Shown: positions 37,001 through 49,818 of the stretch, piece after piece | How positions within the stretch are numbered: the stretch's first letter is position 1 | How the letters are laid out: each line of letters opens with the position of its first letter | Assembly: GCA_025024175.1 (NCBI GenBank) | Contig: QCXZ01000003.1 | Location: 22,030,392 to 22,094,391 of the forward strand | Direction: 5' to 3' | Origin: Rhyzopertha dominica | Taxonomy: Eukaryota > Arthropoda > Insecta > Coleoptera > Bostrichidae | Length of the DNA: 64,000 nt | Notes under the pieces: model-generated | What the model saw: only the letters and a program-made list of their open reading frames with translations | Told to the model about the DNA's origin: nothing | Database searches by the model: none | Position numbers and translations under genes: made by a program

Positions 37001-38923
37001 GACACCAAAATCTGTTTCAAACCACACTCGCGCGTCGCCACACCACACTGCATACGGATCAGCACTGCGTCGTAATGCAGGTCCAAGTATAAAAACAACT
37101 TTTCAAAAACTAGACGCAACCGCAGGAAATTCATTACAGATTCTTCTTCAGATGGACGTGTTTTAGTTGTGTGGAAAAATCGGTACTGGTCCGGTATTTT
37201 ACACAATTAGCGCAATATTAAGTGGAATGCCTGACCTACTCGTTTGCTCTGTGGATGCTATTAATCCACAATTTGCGGCGTTCTTCTTCATGAGATTTGG
37301 ATGAAAAGTAGTAAAATTTAACCGATTTGTCTGTGTTTGCATAACTGTTACAGTGCAGAACACAGCAATTTTGTTTAGTTACTATCAAAGAATATATCTA
37401 CTGGTACTACTGGTTTAATTCTTTGATTAGTTAAGTTAAGCTACAGTAATTGCAGCATACACCATACAGCTGACAGCAATTGACCCACTAAAAATGCCAA
37501 GTTTCGCGGATGGTGACGGCACCTGAAAATTCACAAGTTTGAAAAATTTAGTTTATATGCTCACTAAACCGTTACTATATCTTATTTACAACATTATCGT
37601 GAGCTCATCTATTTTTCCAAACATTTGTAAAAAACCGTAATCACTTATTAGAGTGAGATTATCTGTTGATTGAAAAAATATTGAATTTTAAAGGAAGCAA
37701 ACAACCAAGATTCTACCATTTTTCACTATTTTTGCATCAACGGGAGCTCATATCGTTAGAATGTGCGTGTCTCTTTACCGTAGACCAATCTCCCTCGCAC
37801 TGGCCGCTACTATAACTTCGGTTGGTTACACTCACGTAATTGACGGAAGCCACTGAGAAATTATACGCTGCCACAGATAGAGGTCAATCGCATTCAATCG
37901 CCAGGTGAATTGCTAAACTATAATTAATTTTTTATTACCTCGCAGTTCAGCGCTTATTCTCTGTTGATCAGGACCGTAGAAAATCGCGCTTCAACCAATT
38001 ACCATAATTCTAGGGTTTGTCTGGCGAGAGATGTCTGGCTATTTGAGCTACATAAAAGGAACTGATTATTCACTCTTCAGCAAGTATACATATACCAAAA
38101 ATATCACTTACTAAATTTGGTTGGCTTTTTTACGAGATGGATCGTTACCTCTACTGATAATAAATACCCAGAGCATGAAATTTTGCTGGTATTTGTAATA
38201 TTTTGTTTCGTTTAGCTTATTAAGGTGCATAGAAGGACATAAGGAAGATTTGTAGATAACCAGTACCGCGTATTCCGTATTATTGGTATGGATATGTGAC
38301 ATTTGGCTGAAGAATAGGTTTTTGAGCCTGCATTAAACGTATAAGTTAGCTGTAAGACTGTTAAAACATAACATAAATGTTAAATGTTATCGATTATAGG
38401 GACGTATCCAGACAGACTTTCTTTTTTATGAGTGGGAAAGTGACTGACGAATAAGTTTTCTTAACTTTTTTTATTCAGTACGATTCTGACTCTGAAAAGA
38501 ATTTCCATCTTCCATGGGAGTTCGTTGAGTGTCTGCTTATGAATCTACCATTGCCAGTAATATGCAGTTTGTCTCCAAATGTACAAACGAATGCATTTTT
38601 TACATTCTTGCTACGACTTATGATTTGCAGTGGACAACGTATCAAATAACTCATCGATATAATTTTAATTTCATTTGCTTCGGTGTCATAATGTCAACCA
38701 GAGTCTCGCGTTCTAGAGTATAGAGTGTCCTCGTCTCGTTTTCAAAATGAGCACTTGAGATCTGAATATTAAACAAAAATAATACAGTAAATATATCTCC
38801 TTTGAAGAAGAAGAATTTCAGGTACTTTTCTCGAATTAAAAGTAGAAGATGACATTTTCTATGTTTGTAGGCGTACAAGTTTAGTTCAGGTTAAGAAACA
38901 AAATCCTATAATAAATATATAAG
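34051..38923. other. Unassigned part of copy A
   Basis: The broken version of the 48214-48534 reading lies at about 34540-34850 (minus). A pyrimidine-rich stretch at 35220-35350 gives low-complexity hydrophobic frames. An (AAT)n run lies at 35378-35395. The equivalent of the 51559-51858 frame is frameshifted here at 36535-36790. From about 37200 on, the sequence is nearly identical to copy B. No gene is recognised. Confidence 0.35.
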
Positions 38924-39042
38924 GTGACGATAGTATTGATGAGGTCACTGATGGTGAAGTTGAGATCACTGAAGATAATTCTAGTGCGACATGTACAATT
39001 CCTTTTTCTTTTCTCAAAAGTAAACCATCCACTTTTAATTAA
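38924..39042 (+). other. Acidic short coding-like stretch (possible terminal exon), copy A
   Basis: After ATATATAAG (possible acceptor) a frame reads DDSIDEVTDGEVEITEDNSS and then ATCTIPFSFL, ending at TAA 39040-39042. The acidic, low-stop composition is unusual locally. It is identical in copy B (53968-54086). No upstream exon, family or polyadenylation signal was found, so it may be chance. Confidence 0.2.
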
Positions 39043-40079
39043 TTGTGGAAGTGTTTGTGAGGCAACCAGTAATTCAAGATAATTTACAGTGCAAATATAT
39101 TTAGAGTTGTCTCAACGATTACATTGATAAACGATTATAGAAAGTTATATTATTAATCTCATACGAAGAGTTTCTTGATATAAAATTAGAAAAAGATATT
39201 AACTTTGCTGGGGTTTTCGTTGTCGTTTTATTATAATTGCATTTTAAGGGTTCTTTTCACTTTTTTTTTCAATACAGCCAACCATTCTTTTATAATACCG
39301 TAACATAATCATAATAAGGCTTTAACTTACCCACTCGTATAATGATTGTTTCCTACTTACTCTAGTGCAGTTTTGTTGTGACTGCAGAAAGTTTCTGTCA
39401 TCCAGGACACTTACCTAATATTTCAGCGCCGGTCTTAGTGATCTCAACTTTCAACTTGAATTAAAATTTTATATTAAACATAAAAAATGATGTAGTAACT
39501 AATCTGTTAATTAATTTCAACATACAGAAGATGAGAAATGACTTATAGTAGGCCATCGATGCAGCTACGCGTTTTCTGTGAATATTCGAAGAATATCGAC
39601 GTGATGTGATAATTATTAATATTTTGCATAAATATAATTGTGAGACAGCAACATAGATTTCAATTTTATATGTCAGTAATCATTCCTATACCTATATCGA
39701 TATCGGGTATGAACTAGCGATGTCCTATATATCAGAATATTGAGAACACCTAAATTTTGAATATATTGATTATTTACCAAAGCAATTTCGATACTTGACC
39801 TATTTATGAAACCACATCAAGCTGTACGCATTTGTATTGTATACAGGCTTAACCTTATACAAAACGGTGTATCGTCTATTTCTATAGCTTTATTGGCACA
39901 ATTTGATTAACATTTGTTCAGTTGTATGAACAACATCGGTTGTGTATAGGATATTTTGTGGACGTTCTCACCTCTTTGTCCTTCTTATGCAATTTTTCAA
40001 AGATATACTGTTACGAGGATTATAAGTTCATGAATCATCTAAATTATTATACTTTAATTTTTTTATTNTTTGATTTGAA

Positions 40080-40800
40080 TAAGACAATTGATAAGCATGG
40101 TAATTATTGTGTCTGGCAATTATTGAAAAAAACTTTTTCGGTTGAGGCTGCTAACATATTTGTTAATCGTTACAACCCGGATGAATTCCCCAAGTTAGCT
40201 AGTCCATTCGAAGCTGCCGTCCACCATAGTTATAAAACTTAGCCAGTCAACGACAGCACCTGGAACAGGAAACATAAGTGACTAATAACATAGCCATAGT
40301 GACTCTGGAGTCAGCATATCATCAGTCTTCAGGATTCTCCACAAACATAAGTTTCATCCTTTGAAAATTCATTGACGCGTGAATTAAACGAAGACGATAT
40401 TGATAGACAGCTGGAAGTCTGTGCAAACCTAACGGAGCGTATCAATAATAATGCACGTTTCCTTTACAACAATTGCTTCTCAGACGAGTCCACATTTTTC
40501 TTAAAAGGCTATGCCGATAATGGAGCGATATTAGTCCTTACCTGATGAGAGAAGTACAAACTGAGATATCAGAAAATTCAATGTATATGTTAGTTAATCA
40601 GATCACTGACATCATGCAACAAAATGAACTAGTTTTTCTGTAAGACTGGGCACCTCCTCATTATGCTGCTCCTATCAGGCTAGTCCGTTTTTTCAAGGAG
40701 TATTGGATGGATTCACCCCAGAGATCTTCAGAAATGTCAGGCAAGCATTTGCGTCGTTAATGTTTGTTAGGGGGTTGATGGGAGCCATTTTGAGCAATTA
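40080..40800 (+). pseudogene. Mariner-type transposase relic, copy A
   Basis: Successive frames give an N-terminal segment (VEAANIFVNRYNPDEFP, about 40140-40200), an HTH-like stretch (SGVSISSVFRILHKHKFHP, about 40305-40360), LNEDDIDRQLEVC (40384-40422), FSDESTFFLKG with the first catalytic Asp (about 40478-40508), and DWAPPH with the second Asp (40644-40661). It then jumps to the C-terminal NVRQAFASL and DGSHFEQL at 40730-40800. The PDLTPLDF-like region with the third catalytic residue is missing, so there is an internal deletion besides stops and frameshifts. This group is common in insects. Confidence 0.7.
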
Positions 40801-42250
40801 ATCAGTTGAAACTTGATGTAATTTAAAAAAAGTTTTTAATCGTTGTTTCCGAAACATTTTGAAAGAGGGGCCTCCGATGGATCTTCAAAATAGGGCATTC
40901 CCCGACGTTTTCTTTCATATTTAAATATTTATGGTGAGAATTGCCAGGAGTAAATGGTTATTCTGACAGCTTCTAATGTTATACCACAAGATATCCTCCT
41001 CTGAAATAAAATCAGCATTTACTTGAACTTGTCTTCCATAGGAATTATTGAGAGTGATTCGTTTTCATTGTATTACCCCGGTATACAGACAGAACACTGA
41101 TTATTCAAAAACTATATTTTCACTTTTTTGTCTTTATAAAAATTAATGGTGCTCTTTTACTTTCTCGAGCCAACGAATCCCTCCATACCAGGCGGAATGA
41201 GTTTGCAGTTAGCATAATATGTTACAACAGTTAACTTTAAAATATCGTACAAGAATTGTTTTATTATAGGAATGTGGTTGAGAGCAAAATATATATTGGT
41301 CAAATTACCGTAGTGCTATTTTTATTGTCAAAACCGCCAGCTTCAGTATCTCTTATCAACCCTGTCAAAACCGCTTGGATGCCTCAAAGAGAAAGAAAAT
41401 AAACACGAGTTCATTCAAGTACATAATCATATGCTTTGGAATCTTACTTCCAAAGTATCTTGCGTTTTACTTTTGTTACCGTTGCTGAAGTAGTCCCTAA
41501 TTGCATTTTAATTTGATAGAAGAAGTGTTGGATGCGCTCACATCTAATAGTAACAAGATTTTCCTCTTTGGAATGCGAGTTCTACATATTTCAATCGGAG
41601 AAGCTGTTAATCGCGCCACGGCAATTCCGCCGTTGTTTATTTATAACGTTTTAACGTAAATTATTATGGTGATTTGTTTGTGTAATTATATCGCACAATA
41701 ATACGGCCATTTGCTAAGCTCCCGTATCGTATGGCCCGATATCGAGTTAAATTCCTACACCCACAGTATATGTGATTAGCACTGTGAGTACCTAGGTGTG
41801 CGCTCGTTCATAGTATAAAGCTGTTTGCCGGCTCCTACGCGTCATGTCATTATTTAGTGGCAATTGCGCGAATATGCATTGGTAATGGAGAACTAATTGT
41901 TAGGCTGTAATTAAATATGTTCTTTTTCGTGAGTGACAACAGAGTCGTTAACTATTCAGGGAGTTGTGCTTCAGCGTTAGTACTGGCAATAAGAAGGGGA
42001 ACTTATAAGAAGATCCAAAGGTACATATCTCTTTTCAGAAATTTTAATATCCTGAGAACAAAATGTAAATATTAATTACTCACTGGGAACTGTAACGTTT
42101 ATGTCTATACGTTATATGGATTGTTCTAGGCATACTTAGGCTGTAGCAGCATTAGTTATTGCTGTTATTTGCGATATATTTCAGTTGTGAAAAAAGTTCC
42201 GGGTTATTTGTATTTTTGATTGACATCAACACGTGTATCTTAAATATGTT
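40801..42250. other. Unassigned part of copy A
   Basis: AT-rich; matches copy B at 55837-57278 with many single-base indels. Frames open in B (56008-56247, 56286-56516) are broken here, so none is credible. A TATAAAG-like sequence at about 41817 (TATAAAAG in B) has no gene behind it that I can see. Confidence 0.35.
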
Positions 42251-42515
42251 GTAGAGGAGGTAGATAGTTAACTGTGAACTGAAATAAATATGACAAAGAT
42301 TAATCATTTAAATTAATTTTATTTCATTTACTCTTTTTTCTTTAGTTTTTTCCTGCACTTACAAACCGTAAGGCGTCATAGTTCGTAAAGTGACCGCTAG
42401 ATGATTAATACAGATTTTTACAAAACGACTATACTTGCGGACCGTACCAACCTGCTACTTCATAGTTTGTAAAGCCACCACTAGATGGCGTATAGACATT
42501 TGCACAACATGACCC
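42251..42515 (-). repeat. R1 dispersed repeat, copy d
   Basis: GTAGAGGAGGTAGATAGTTA, ATGACAAAGATTAATCAT, then two tandem internal units: CATAGTTCGTAAAGTGACCG with CTAGATGATTAATAC, and CATAGTTTGTAAAGCCACCA with CTAGATGGCGTATAG. Same orientation as copy c. Confidence 0.55.
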
Positions 42516-42910
42516 TCCTAGTGCGGTGTAATACGTATCAATGTCAAAATATCGTTCTTATATACCTATACGCTTTTGAACCGAATTAGCAAAATGTGCA
42601 ATACGTTTTATTGAAAATGTAACTTATGGATTTTTTGACCAAATTATAATGTGGTTATGCTAGATCCTATCCTATTTAATTGTTTCTTTTTTGATTAACG
42701 ATTCTCAAAGTTCTTTTTTGTTTTGTCCCATTTAAGAGTATTTTAAACATTTGTCTGCATTTATTCGTCTTTGAACAATACTGTTTGATGCGAAACTAGA
42801 AAACTGTAGTAACGGGGAATGGAATTATTTTTCTCCCACTTAAAAATATTTTATTAACATTGTAATATTCACATAAAACTATCTTAAATTTAATTGATGA
42901 AATTATGTCA

Positions 42911-43111
42911 TTACTCTTTCAGTTGCAACGTTAATATTTGATTTTTTGCATACATGCAATATATTTCTCTAGCTTGTCCGTATATCTTTGGCTTTTGAGG
43001 CAGTGGATTGAGCGTAGCAGCATCGACTTCTTTTAATATATCTTCTGGAACAGTTAGATGGGTTGTTGCACCATATTTAAATTTAAAGTCTTCACGGTCA
43101 AACGTTTTGAT
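42911..43111 (-). pseudogene. Coding-like 66-codon stretch, unrecognised, copy A
   Basis: The minus strand from 43111 to the TAA at 42911-42913 reads IKTFDREDFKFKYGATTHLT, continuing through VPEDILKEVDAATLNPLPQK to an end in LQLKE. Charge and Pro/Gly pattern look like a real protein. The same frame upstream has two stops (TAA at 43112, TGA at about 43135), and neighbouring frames also look coding (GNLQSPEKVETS at about 43165-43200), which suggests a frameshifted pseudogene. Alternatively it is a terminal exon using the AG at 43090-43091. The sequence is identical in copy B, so A/B comparison gives no constraint test. No family recognised. Confidence 0.4.
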
Positions 43112-44453
43112 TTAATTACGAAGATCATATCAACGTAAACTGCTGCCCATGCTTAGGATGTTTCTACTTTTTCTGGGGACTGCAAATTCCCTTGCTTTTG
43201 CCTGTTAAAACTGAATTAAACTATAAATGGTTATTTAATTTGAAACTATAAGCTGTAAGAAGTGCTAATAATGTAAGTTGTGTACTTCTGCATTGAGTAG
43301 TAAGAAGCCATACAATACTAAAAAGTTTATGTTGTTGACATACATACTCGTAAAAAGCAACTCTAAGATTAACATTACCCTCAGAGGTTGTTGCCTCAAA
43401 TACATTACTTTTATTTAACACGATGTAGTTTACTGGTACTACTAATAATAATTAGATTATGTGTTAATTATAGAGTAAATACACATGGACAGACGCTCAT
43501 CAGCAGGTTATTGTTATGCTTATCCACGCTAGGGTATAGCAATGAAAATAATGCAAATATCCCGTTGACTGATTATTTTGTTCTATGGTGGAAAATACTT
43601 ATTTCATTCAACAATCCGATGAAACTGCATCGGATTCATTAGCCTCGCTGGCTAGCTATACTTGCTTGTCTTGTCCAATTAAGTTTCGCTTTTTTACATC
43701 AGAAGTGGACCACATATTGGTGATGGTCCATGTCTTTCCTCCTAGAACCACAACTGGAAGCTAACCGATTGGTTCAACATAGTTTGGCCACTGGTAGCTA
43801 ATGCATTTTCTATTAATGCTTTCCAAATAGATAAGATGAACATATCAGGAGTGGATGAGAAAGCTACAACAAAACCAAGCTTATTTTGATGAAATCGCAA
43901 AACATGACTTATAATTAGCGTTATAGTCACGAATTGACGTCATTCACCAACGTTGCCGGTCTGCTCGTAAGCATATCTGATTAGTCTTAGTATCATGGCT
44001 AACATCAACTTAAACAAAAAGCGGAGAAACCAAACTNATCGAGCTTTGGCGTACAACTTGCGTAGAAATGGCACCAGATTTGCTTTCCATTCCCTTAAAA
44101 ACATGTCCAGATTTTACCACAAATTGGCCTCTTTCCTCCGTAGAACTTCTCAATTCGGGATGGACAACGCGTTTAAACCCACATCTTATATAGTAATCAA
44201 CATTCATGTTTGAACGGTTGAATTCAAAACAATTTGAAAGCAATTTACACCGCNCACGTCAAGTCGTCAAGTCAAGTTTTCACAACAGAATACAACCTCA
44301 CTCTCGTCGATTACACCGCTTTTGGCCGCTAGTCGCAGATATGGCGCTCCGTCGTTTCTACGCTCGGTGTCAATAGTGGTACCAGTCTTACCCTGTGACC
44401 CTTTACAACAGTGTGGCAGTCTAAAGACACAAAATGGTGCAATATAGCAGTTG
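43112..44453. other. Right end of copy A
   Basis: Matches 58140-59480. Open frames at 43221-43421 (minus), 43742-43930 (minus) and 43995-44213 (plus) recur unchanged in B, but because A and B are nearly identical here that gives no support for coding. A GC-richer, CpG-containing stretch at 44250-44410 could be a promoter or a repeat end. Ns lie at 44037 and 44254. Confidence 0.3.
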
Positions 44454-44553
44454 NNNNNNNNNNNNNNNNNNNNNNNNNNNNNNNNNNNNNNNNNNNNNNN
44501 NNNNNNNNNNNNNNNNNNNNNNNNNNNNNNNNNNNNNNNNNNNNNNNNNNNNN
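44454..44553. other. Assembly gap, exactly 100 N
   Basis: One hundred consecutive Ns, the customary placeholder for a scaffold gap of unknown size. It lies exactly between copy A and copy B, so their true junction has not been sequenced. Confidence 0.97.
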
Positions 44554-47500
44554 CAATTTCGTGGCTGTAACTATNTCCGCAACCTTAAGTACACTGATGA
44601 CAGTTGACAGTATACTGTTCTTATTGCAGCTTGGTAGCAGTTATAAAAAGGCGGCGCAAAGAGTTAAGAAATCAGCGCCGCCCGCGTTGCATGAAGAAAG
44701 TGCCGATACCAACTGCAGCTGCCGAATAGTTTATTTGCTGTAATTTATCGCCTTGCTTTTGGGAGATGCTATTAGATGGCAACCACGACTTTGTTGTACC
44801 GACTTGAAAATATAAAATTATTTGCTTTATATTTCGCGATACTTCGAGACTTTTGCGAGACTCTCGTGCGAGATTCTTGTAAGGGAAATTTAAAGCATCG
44901 TCTCGAAAACGAGACGAGACTCTCGCAAACGAGAATATCGTGGCATTTTCAATAATTTTATAACATAGATTATATAAAGACACTATTTTCACTACTATAG
45001 GATGCATTATGCTTGACTGCCCATCGTTTATAATCCTGTACATCGAAAAACAAGCCAATGAAATTAATTCCAAGTAATCCTTACGATAAAAAAGGCGCAG
45101 CATCTCAATTTTCGTTGGTAAACAATTTTCTCCTTTTATAGCTTTCAGCTTATGTATTGTTAATTTTATGCCAAAAACTTCTTAAAACGTACCTAATTGC
45201 TGAGAATTTTGTTCTTTATAAAAATATCTGAAAAGTAAATAAACATGAATATTTTGAAGAGGTATCATTTTGCTAGCCTCCTATATTTTAGTTACTTATA
45301 CGATATTTTCAAATGTGACATTCATATACATCATCTAGTATTGATCGGTACATATTATATGTAATCTATAAAAACACAGTGAACAACTTGTGACTATTAA
45401 GTAAACGAAAATATTTTCTCGTTGAGCAGAATTTTTTTTGTTGACAGGAAGTAGGGAGGCGCACGATACTCTTATATACGATCACTGATATCTTTCTTCT
45501 GGAGTTGTGAATGATCTCCCTTAAACGTTTGATGACATGCATTATTCTCTTATTCAATCAAGCGTTACGTCAGTGCGGTTTTAGTTCTTCGGTTGAAGAG
45601 CGACACACGCTGAATGCCAATATAAGCAGTATCCTTATTCGATATCGATAGCAATTGCTGTATCCCGCAGAGCTATAAATAAACCAAAAAGGACTTGCTA
45701 GTGTTTTATATAGCGAGCCAAGTAGACTGTGTAATCGTTGCAAATTTTAGTTTACCTTTTTTTCGCTGACGTGCGCAGCGGTTTGCTTTTTGTTCTAGCA
45801 CTAGAAATTATTTACCGAGCAATTTTTAGTTGCATATTGGGTTTATATAGAATAAGCGAGCAAAGAATGAACGGATAATGGTAACAACCGCATACGCTCA
45901 AGGATGTTGGTGCACGTTTTTGCAAAAGTGGAGTAAATTGCTGAGCTGCAGCTTCTGTTGCAGGTGCTCTCATGAATAACATGTTTACTGTAATTATGGT
46001 GGAATTAAAGCCAATGGTTGGTGGGATGCGGCTATCATTTTTGTTTTATTGGCCAAAACTTACCACGTGAAACATACTACCGGCCGGTTTTCCTGAATTT
46101 GATAAGATAATTGCAGTTAGTTGTTCAGATTTGAACGCCTAATATATAATATCAAAATATTATTAAATTTTCTGATTTTTTCCATTAAGTACCAACCTAT
46201 TAAGTACAGTTTAACAAAAATGAGTTCCAAGGCTCTAAAAATTTAAACGTTCTTATAATCAAATGCAATACTATATTATTAACACTGTTACAGGAAGCTT
46301 GAGATTTTACCTTTTGATGGAAGAGGTAGTTGCTATTTTCCACATTATTTGTTTCACCAAATTATGTGTTAGAAAAATATTGATGTGTATACACCTACAG
46401 CGAGGGTAGTGTACTTCATCAAAATATCATCACGTTGGCACGACAGCTACCTAAACCGTACAATGCCACTCGACAGCGCACTACAATGTACCGAATTTTA
46501 CAGGGAACTGCAGGATTTGAATAAGCGTAAATTTGTCATTTGTATTTACTACATATTCAATTTATGTCACTGGTTAACATATGGCGTATCGTATACGTAG
46601 AAACAATAACCATGATATTTCTGATGCGCATAAAAATAATTCTAATGCTCAAAGTGTAATTGTCACGGTGCTTAGTTGAAAGCTACGGACGCTTTGCAGT
46701 AAAAGCTTCTCACCGCTTGGTGTCAGCACTTCCTTATAGGCACAAAAGCAATGATGCATATCTACACCTAAATTTTTTAGTTTCATTGGCAAAAACAATA
46801 AAAAGTGCTGTAGACTTTATAATATCCCTAAGTTTGATGTGGACATAAGTATTATACGTGGTACACTGAAAAAAAGTTTATTTACGTGATCTAAAATTTG
46901 TTTAGTGCTAGTAAATAACTTATTCGTATTTGGCGAATTAAACATTTATTTCATTAAACCAAATCATTTGTTAAGTCGTGAGAAATTTAAATTATTGACG
47001 TGCCCACCACTATTCATGGTCGCAATTTCGGATAGCGCGGCGAATAAATGTATTAACTAGCCCACCGATGAGGTTCGCACCGTTCAAATTGTGGGACGAT
47101 GTTACATTGCTAAGGTGCGACTTCTTTTCTGGCGCGCCACTATACTACTACTAAACTGTCTAATACCCTGACAAAACCCATTTATTTATCGGAAAGCAAC
47201 TTTAGTTTAGTGCCAATTAAATAAATTTGTAAAAATAGAAAAATTCAATTTTTGGAGAAGCATTTGGTTCCGTTAACTTGTAACTAATGGGCTCATTAGA
47301 AGATGAATATAGGGTGGCCCAATAAGCAATAATACACAGTGAAACCTCATATTCCGTACATTAAAAATAATCCGATTTGACCAAACTTATCTTAGTGCAA
47401 AAGATAATATTAATAAAGATACAGGGTGTTAAAGTTTGAAATTTTGTTAACAATATTTTTTAATAACTATAAATTAATTAAATTATTTGAATTAAATTTG

Positions 47501-47608
47501 TTTTGTTTATAGCAGCACACAGTTATCAGTTGTTATTTGTGTACATATGTGCTAGTTGTATACTCAACATAGGAAACGTTTGTTTATAATAATAATATAA
47601 TAATAAAG

Positions 47609-47746
47609 CCACCCGGGCCCGACAAACGATATTTAAATGTAGAGAAGCGGTCCAGTACGCGAGACCGTAGAGATGGGGGTGACGGGGTATTTCCCTCCGG
47701 ATCGGATCCGTGAATTTCGAAGGGGTCCGGTTTCAAGGGCCCTGGA
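47609..47746. repeat. GC-rich 140-bp block in copy B
   Basis: Counterpart of 33911-34050 with a few substitutions; the minus-strand reading stays open (47584-47787). A unit of about 55 bp just left of the block in copy A (about 33852-33900) is absent here. Confidence 0.35.
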
Positions 47747-48213
47747 TTTTTAATTTGAAAATTCAGGCAATGAAAACAAAGAAACAAAGCTTTTGTCGGA
47801 CTTGAATGAATTTTTTAAGCTCTTTAATCAACCTTGTTTTTTTTTAATTTTACCGAATATACCTACAAGGGTCTTTCCTGCATTATTTCCCAATATCATT
47901 TTTCTAGTTAGGCTAGTAGAAGTGTTTCTTAATTTTACGAGGTTTTTCACTTTCCCGTCGTAGATGTTTTCACGCGGTATATCCATTTTCAAATTATCCC
48001 ACTGCACCCATAATGATTTAGGAGCGCTCTTAGATTTTGTTCAAGATTTCCTCTTGTTGAGGTGCTGATAATTACCCTGCTTATTTTATATAATTTATTT
48101 CGTTATATTAGCCACACATGATACAATAGAACGGTTAATCTGTTTTTGGGCTGCACATCTTACGCAACTTGTTTCTGGCTTCGACGCACCACGGAGGCCG
48201 TTTATTTCCACAG

Positions 48214-48534
48214 TTATAACGTGGATTTTCCCCTAGGGAAAATGCGTGGTATCTCTTCCGGTTTCTTTGTTAAGTTATTTATAGCGTCCTTTTTTCCAAT
48301 TATGTCAACATTTGCTGCTTCGTAATAACGTATGAACAAATGCTTCGGGCCCATGGTTATGCCTGCTATTGTCAACAGTTGTTTTAGGTCACTATTTTTC
48401 AAACAACCTATGAGTTCATTTCCAGCTGCATGTACCATAACTTCAATAAATTCACCAACGCCGAATAGTTCTGCTCTGAAATGTTCTGCAATAGATTGAA
48501 AATCCTGACCCCGTAGTGCTAGAACTAATATCAT
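48214..48534 (-). other. 106-codon open frame, possible SAM-like fold, intact in B only
   Basis: A minus-strand frame begins MILVLALRGQDFQ and ends KSTL at TAA 48214. The central part (GNELIGCLKNSDLKQLL, then IAGITMGPKHLFIRYYEA) follows the spacing of a SAM-type helical domain (L-x-x-x-D-L, then G-I-x-x-G-x-x), which is common in insect and transposon proteins. In copy A (about 34540-34850) the frame is broken by a 9-bp loss and further indels. It is either an allele-specific pseudogene, a transposon-derived exon, or chance. No start context or splice sites help. Confidence 0.35.
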
Positions 48535-49315
48535 AGCCTTTTATATAACATTTTTTCAGCTGTTTGTTTCTGAGGCCGCTGTGAACTGTCTTTAATAACG
48601 GGCGTACAACAAAAATCGATCAAGTAAGCTGATGATTTTTATCATCCTGAACGTATGTCTTAGTGCTGATTCAGCAAACTGAACTGTCAACTGTCACTTG
48701 CAATAAACGACGAGCACTTACATAAAACAGACTAAACGTCAAGTGTGCATCAAATTATACGAACTAATTTAAGCGATAAACGCTACGTTCATGTTCATGG
48801 CTTGCTTGACCCACTTTTTAATGAACGCCCGTTACATTTCCTACGAGGTTGCGCCACCAAACGCCTTTGAAAATATCTTCCCTCACTCTCTTTATTCTTT
48901 CACAGCACCTTATTTATCTTTTATTTTCAGTACAAAGGTTTGTCGTAAAGCAGGCTCCTGTCGCCGTCTTTTTTGTTCTTTTTCTTCTTGTCGTTTTCTT
49001 TCTTACTCTCAGTGGCGGCTGGTCAATAAGTGCCAACGTGCCATGGCACTACCAGCAAAACTGTAGAAAATATTTTTTTACAATCAAAAATTGAATTATA
49101 ATGGAACTCAAAGTGGTTGAATTTGTGGGAACACTGGCCGAACTGGGGAACGCACCCGCTCATAAACGATTACCGCTTGAGCTCAGCACCGGCATTAGAT
49201 CCAACTTCACGTTCGTGCNAGCTCTGAATTGGCACGGAATCGCAGCAGTTTTTTGGATCNCCGCGGGGAACAAGANGATGCGAGGAGTACGCATGTCAAA
49301 GTGGACGNTCGTGCN

Positions 49316-49493
49316 CACTGATCTCTAAATAACTGGATGTCGCNTACATACCAAAATGCATGTAAANTATTNGTGATAGATTTAAGCCACCTTAGCGCTA
49401 CTAGCACTGATCTCTAAATAACTGGATGTCGCTTACATACCAAAATGCATGTAAATTATTTGTGATAGATTTACGCCACTTTAACGCCTAGCC
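49316..49493 (+). repeat. 89-bp tandem duplication at the MITE left end
   Basis: CACTGATCTCTAAATAAC starts at 49316 and again at 49405, followed by matching sequence. The first copy contains three single Ns where the second is clean, suggesting either a true end duplication or a mis-joined read overlap. Confidence 0.6.
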
Positions 49494-49818
49494 GCTGGTC
49501 CTTGTACTAAAATTTTGACAAAGGTTCGCTTCTGCGGTAAATATAACGTTAATGATTGACGGTTAAAATCGTGAACTCATCATCTGTCTGCAGATTTCCA
49601 AAAGATGATCGTTGTAGTGTTTGAGTGAGAAACATGTGCCGTACAAACTGGATGTTACATTTACTCATAACCATATTATATAGTTAAGGATCTAACCTAA
49701 AATATGAACGCGCCGTTTAATTAATAGTACGAGTACCAGCGGCATGGTGGCGCAAAGGGTTTCTACTTATCACAGTTTTGAATGACTTATGTGACATCCA
49801 GTTATTTAGAGATCAGTG
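49316..49818. mobile_element. Nested MITE, 503 bp, 26-bp inverted repeats
   Basis: CACTGATCTCTAAATAAC begins the left inverted repeat (49316), and the right end is its inverse (about 49793-49818). TTCGTGCC follows the right end (49819-49826) and NTCGTGCN precedes the left (49308-49315), an 8-bp TSD apart from two uncalled bases. Eight-bp TSDs and CA-start ends suggest a hAT-like MITE. The first 89 bp are duplicated (49316-49404, 49405-49493). Confidence 0.75.

Larger units (their letters stand above)
27872..44453 (+). repeat. Copy A of the long direct duplication (~16.6 kb)
   Basis: From the block TTTCGTGGCTGTAAC (about 27875) to ATATAGCAGTTG before the N run, this sequence is repeated in the same order and orientation as copy B. 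Alignable landmarks are found throughout (for example 28706/45366, 38924/53968, 42911/57939). Copy A alone has the 30848-33772 stretch. It lacks the hAT at 49010-50327 and shows the empty site near 35290. It abuts the 100-N gap exactly. Either a real tandem duplication or unmerged haplotypes could explain this. Confidence 0.9.

Noticed and set aside
43202..43347. GT-AG intron joining two minus-strand readings near the 42911-43111 stretch
   Set aside because: GTATGT and AACAG borders fit, but the spliced frame runs into a stop within 16 codons and does not connect to the downstream reading.
44329..44743. Frames spanning the N run
   Set aside because: They exist only because Ns hide stops.
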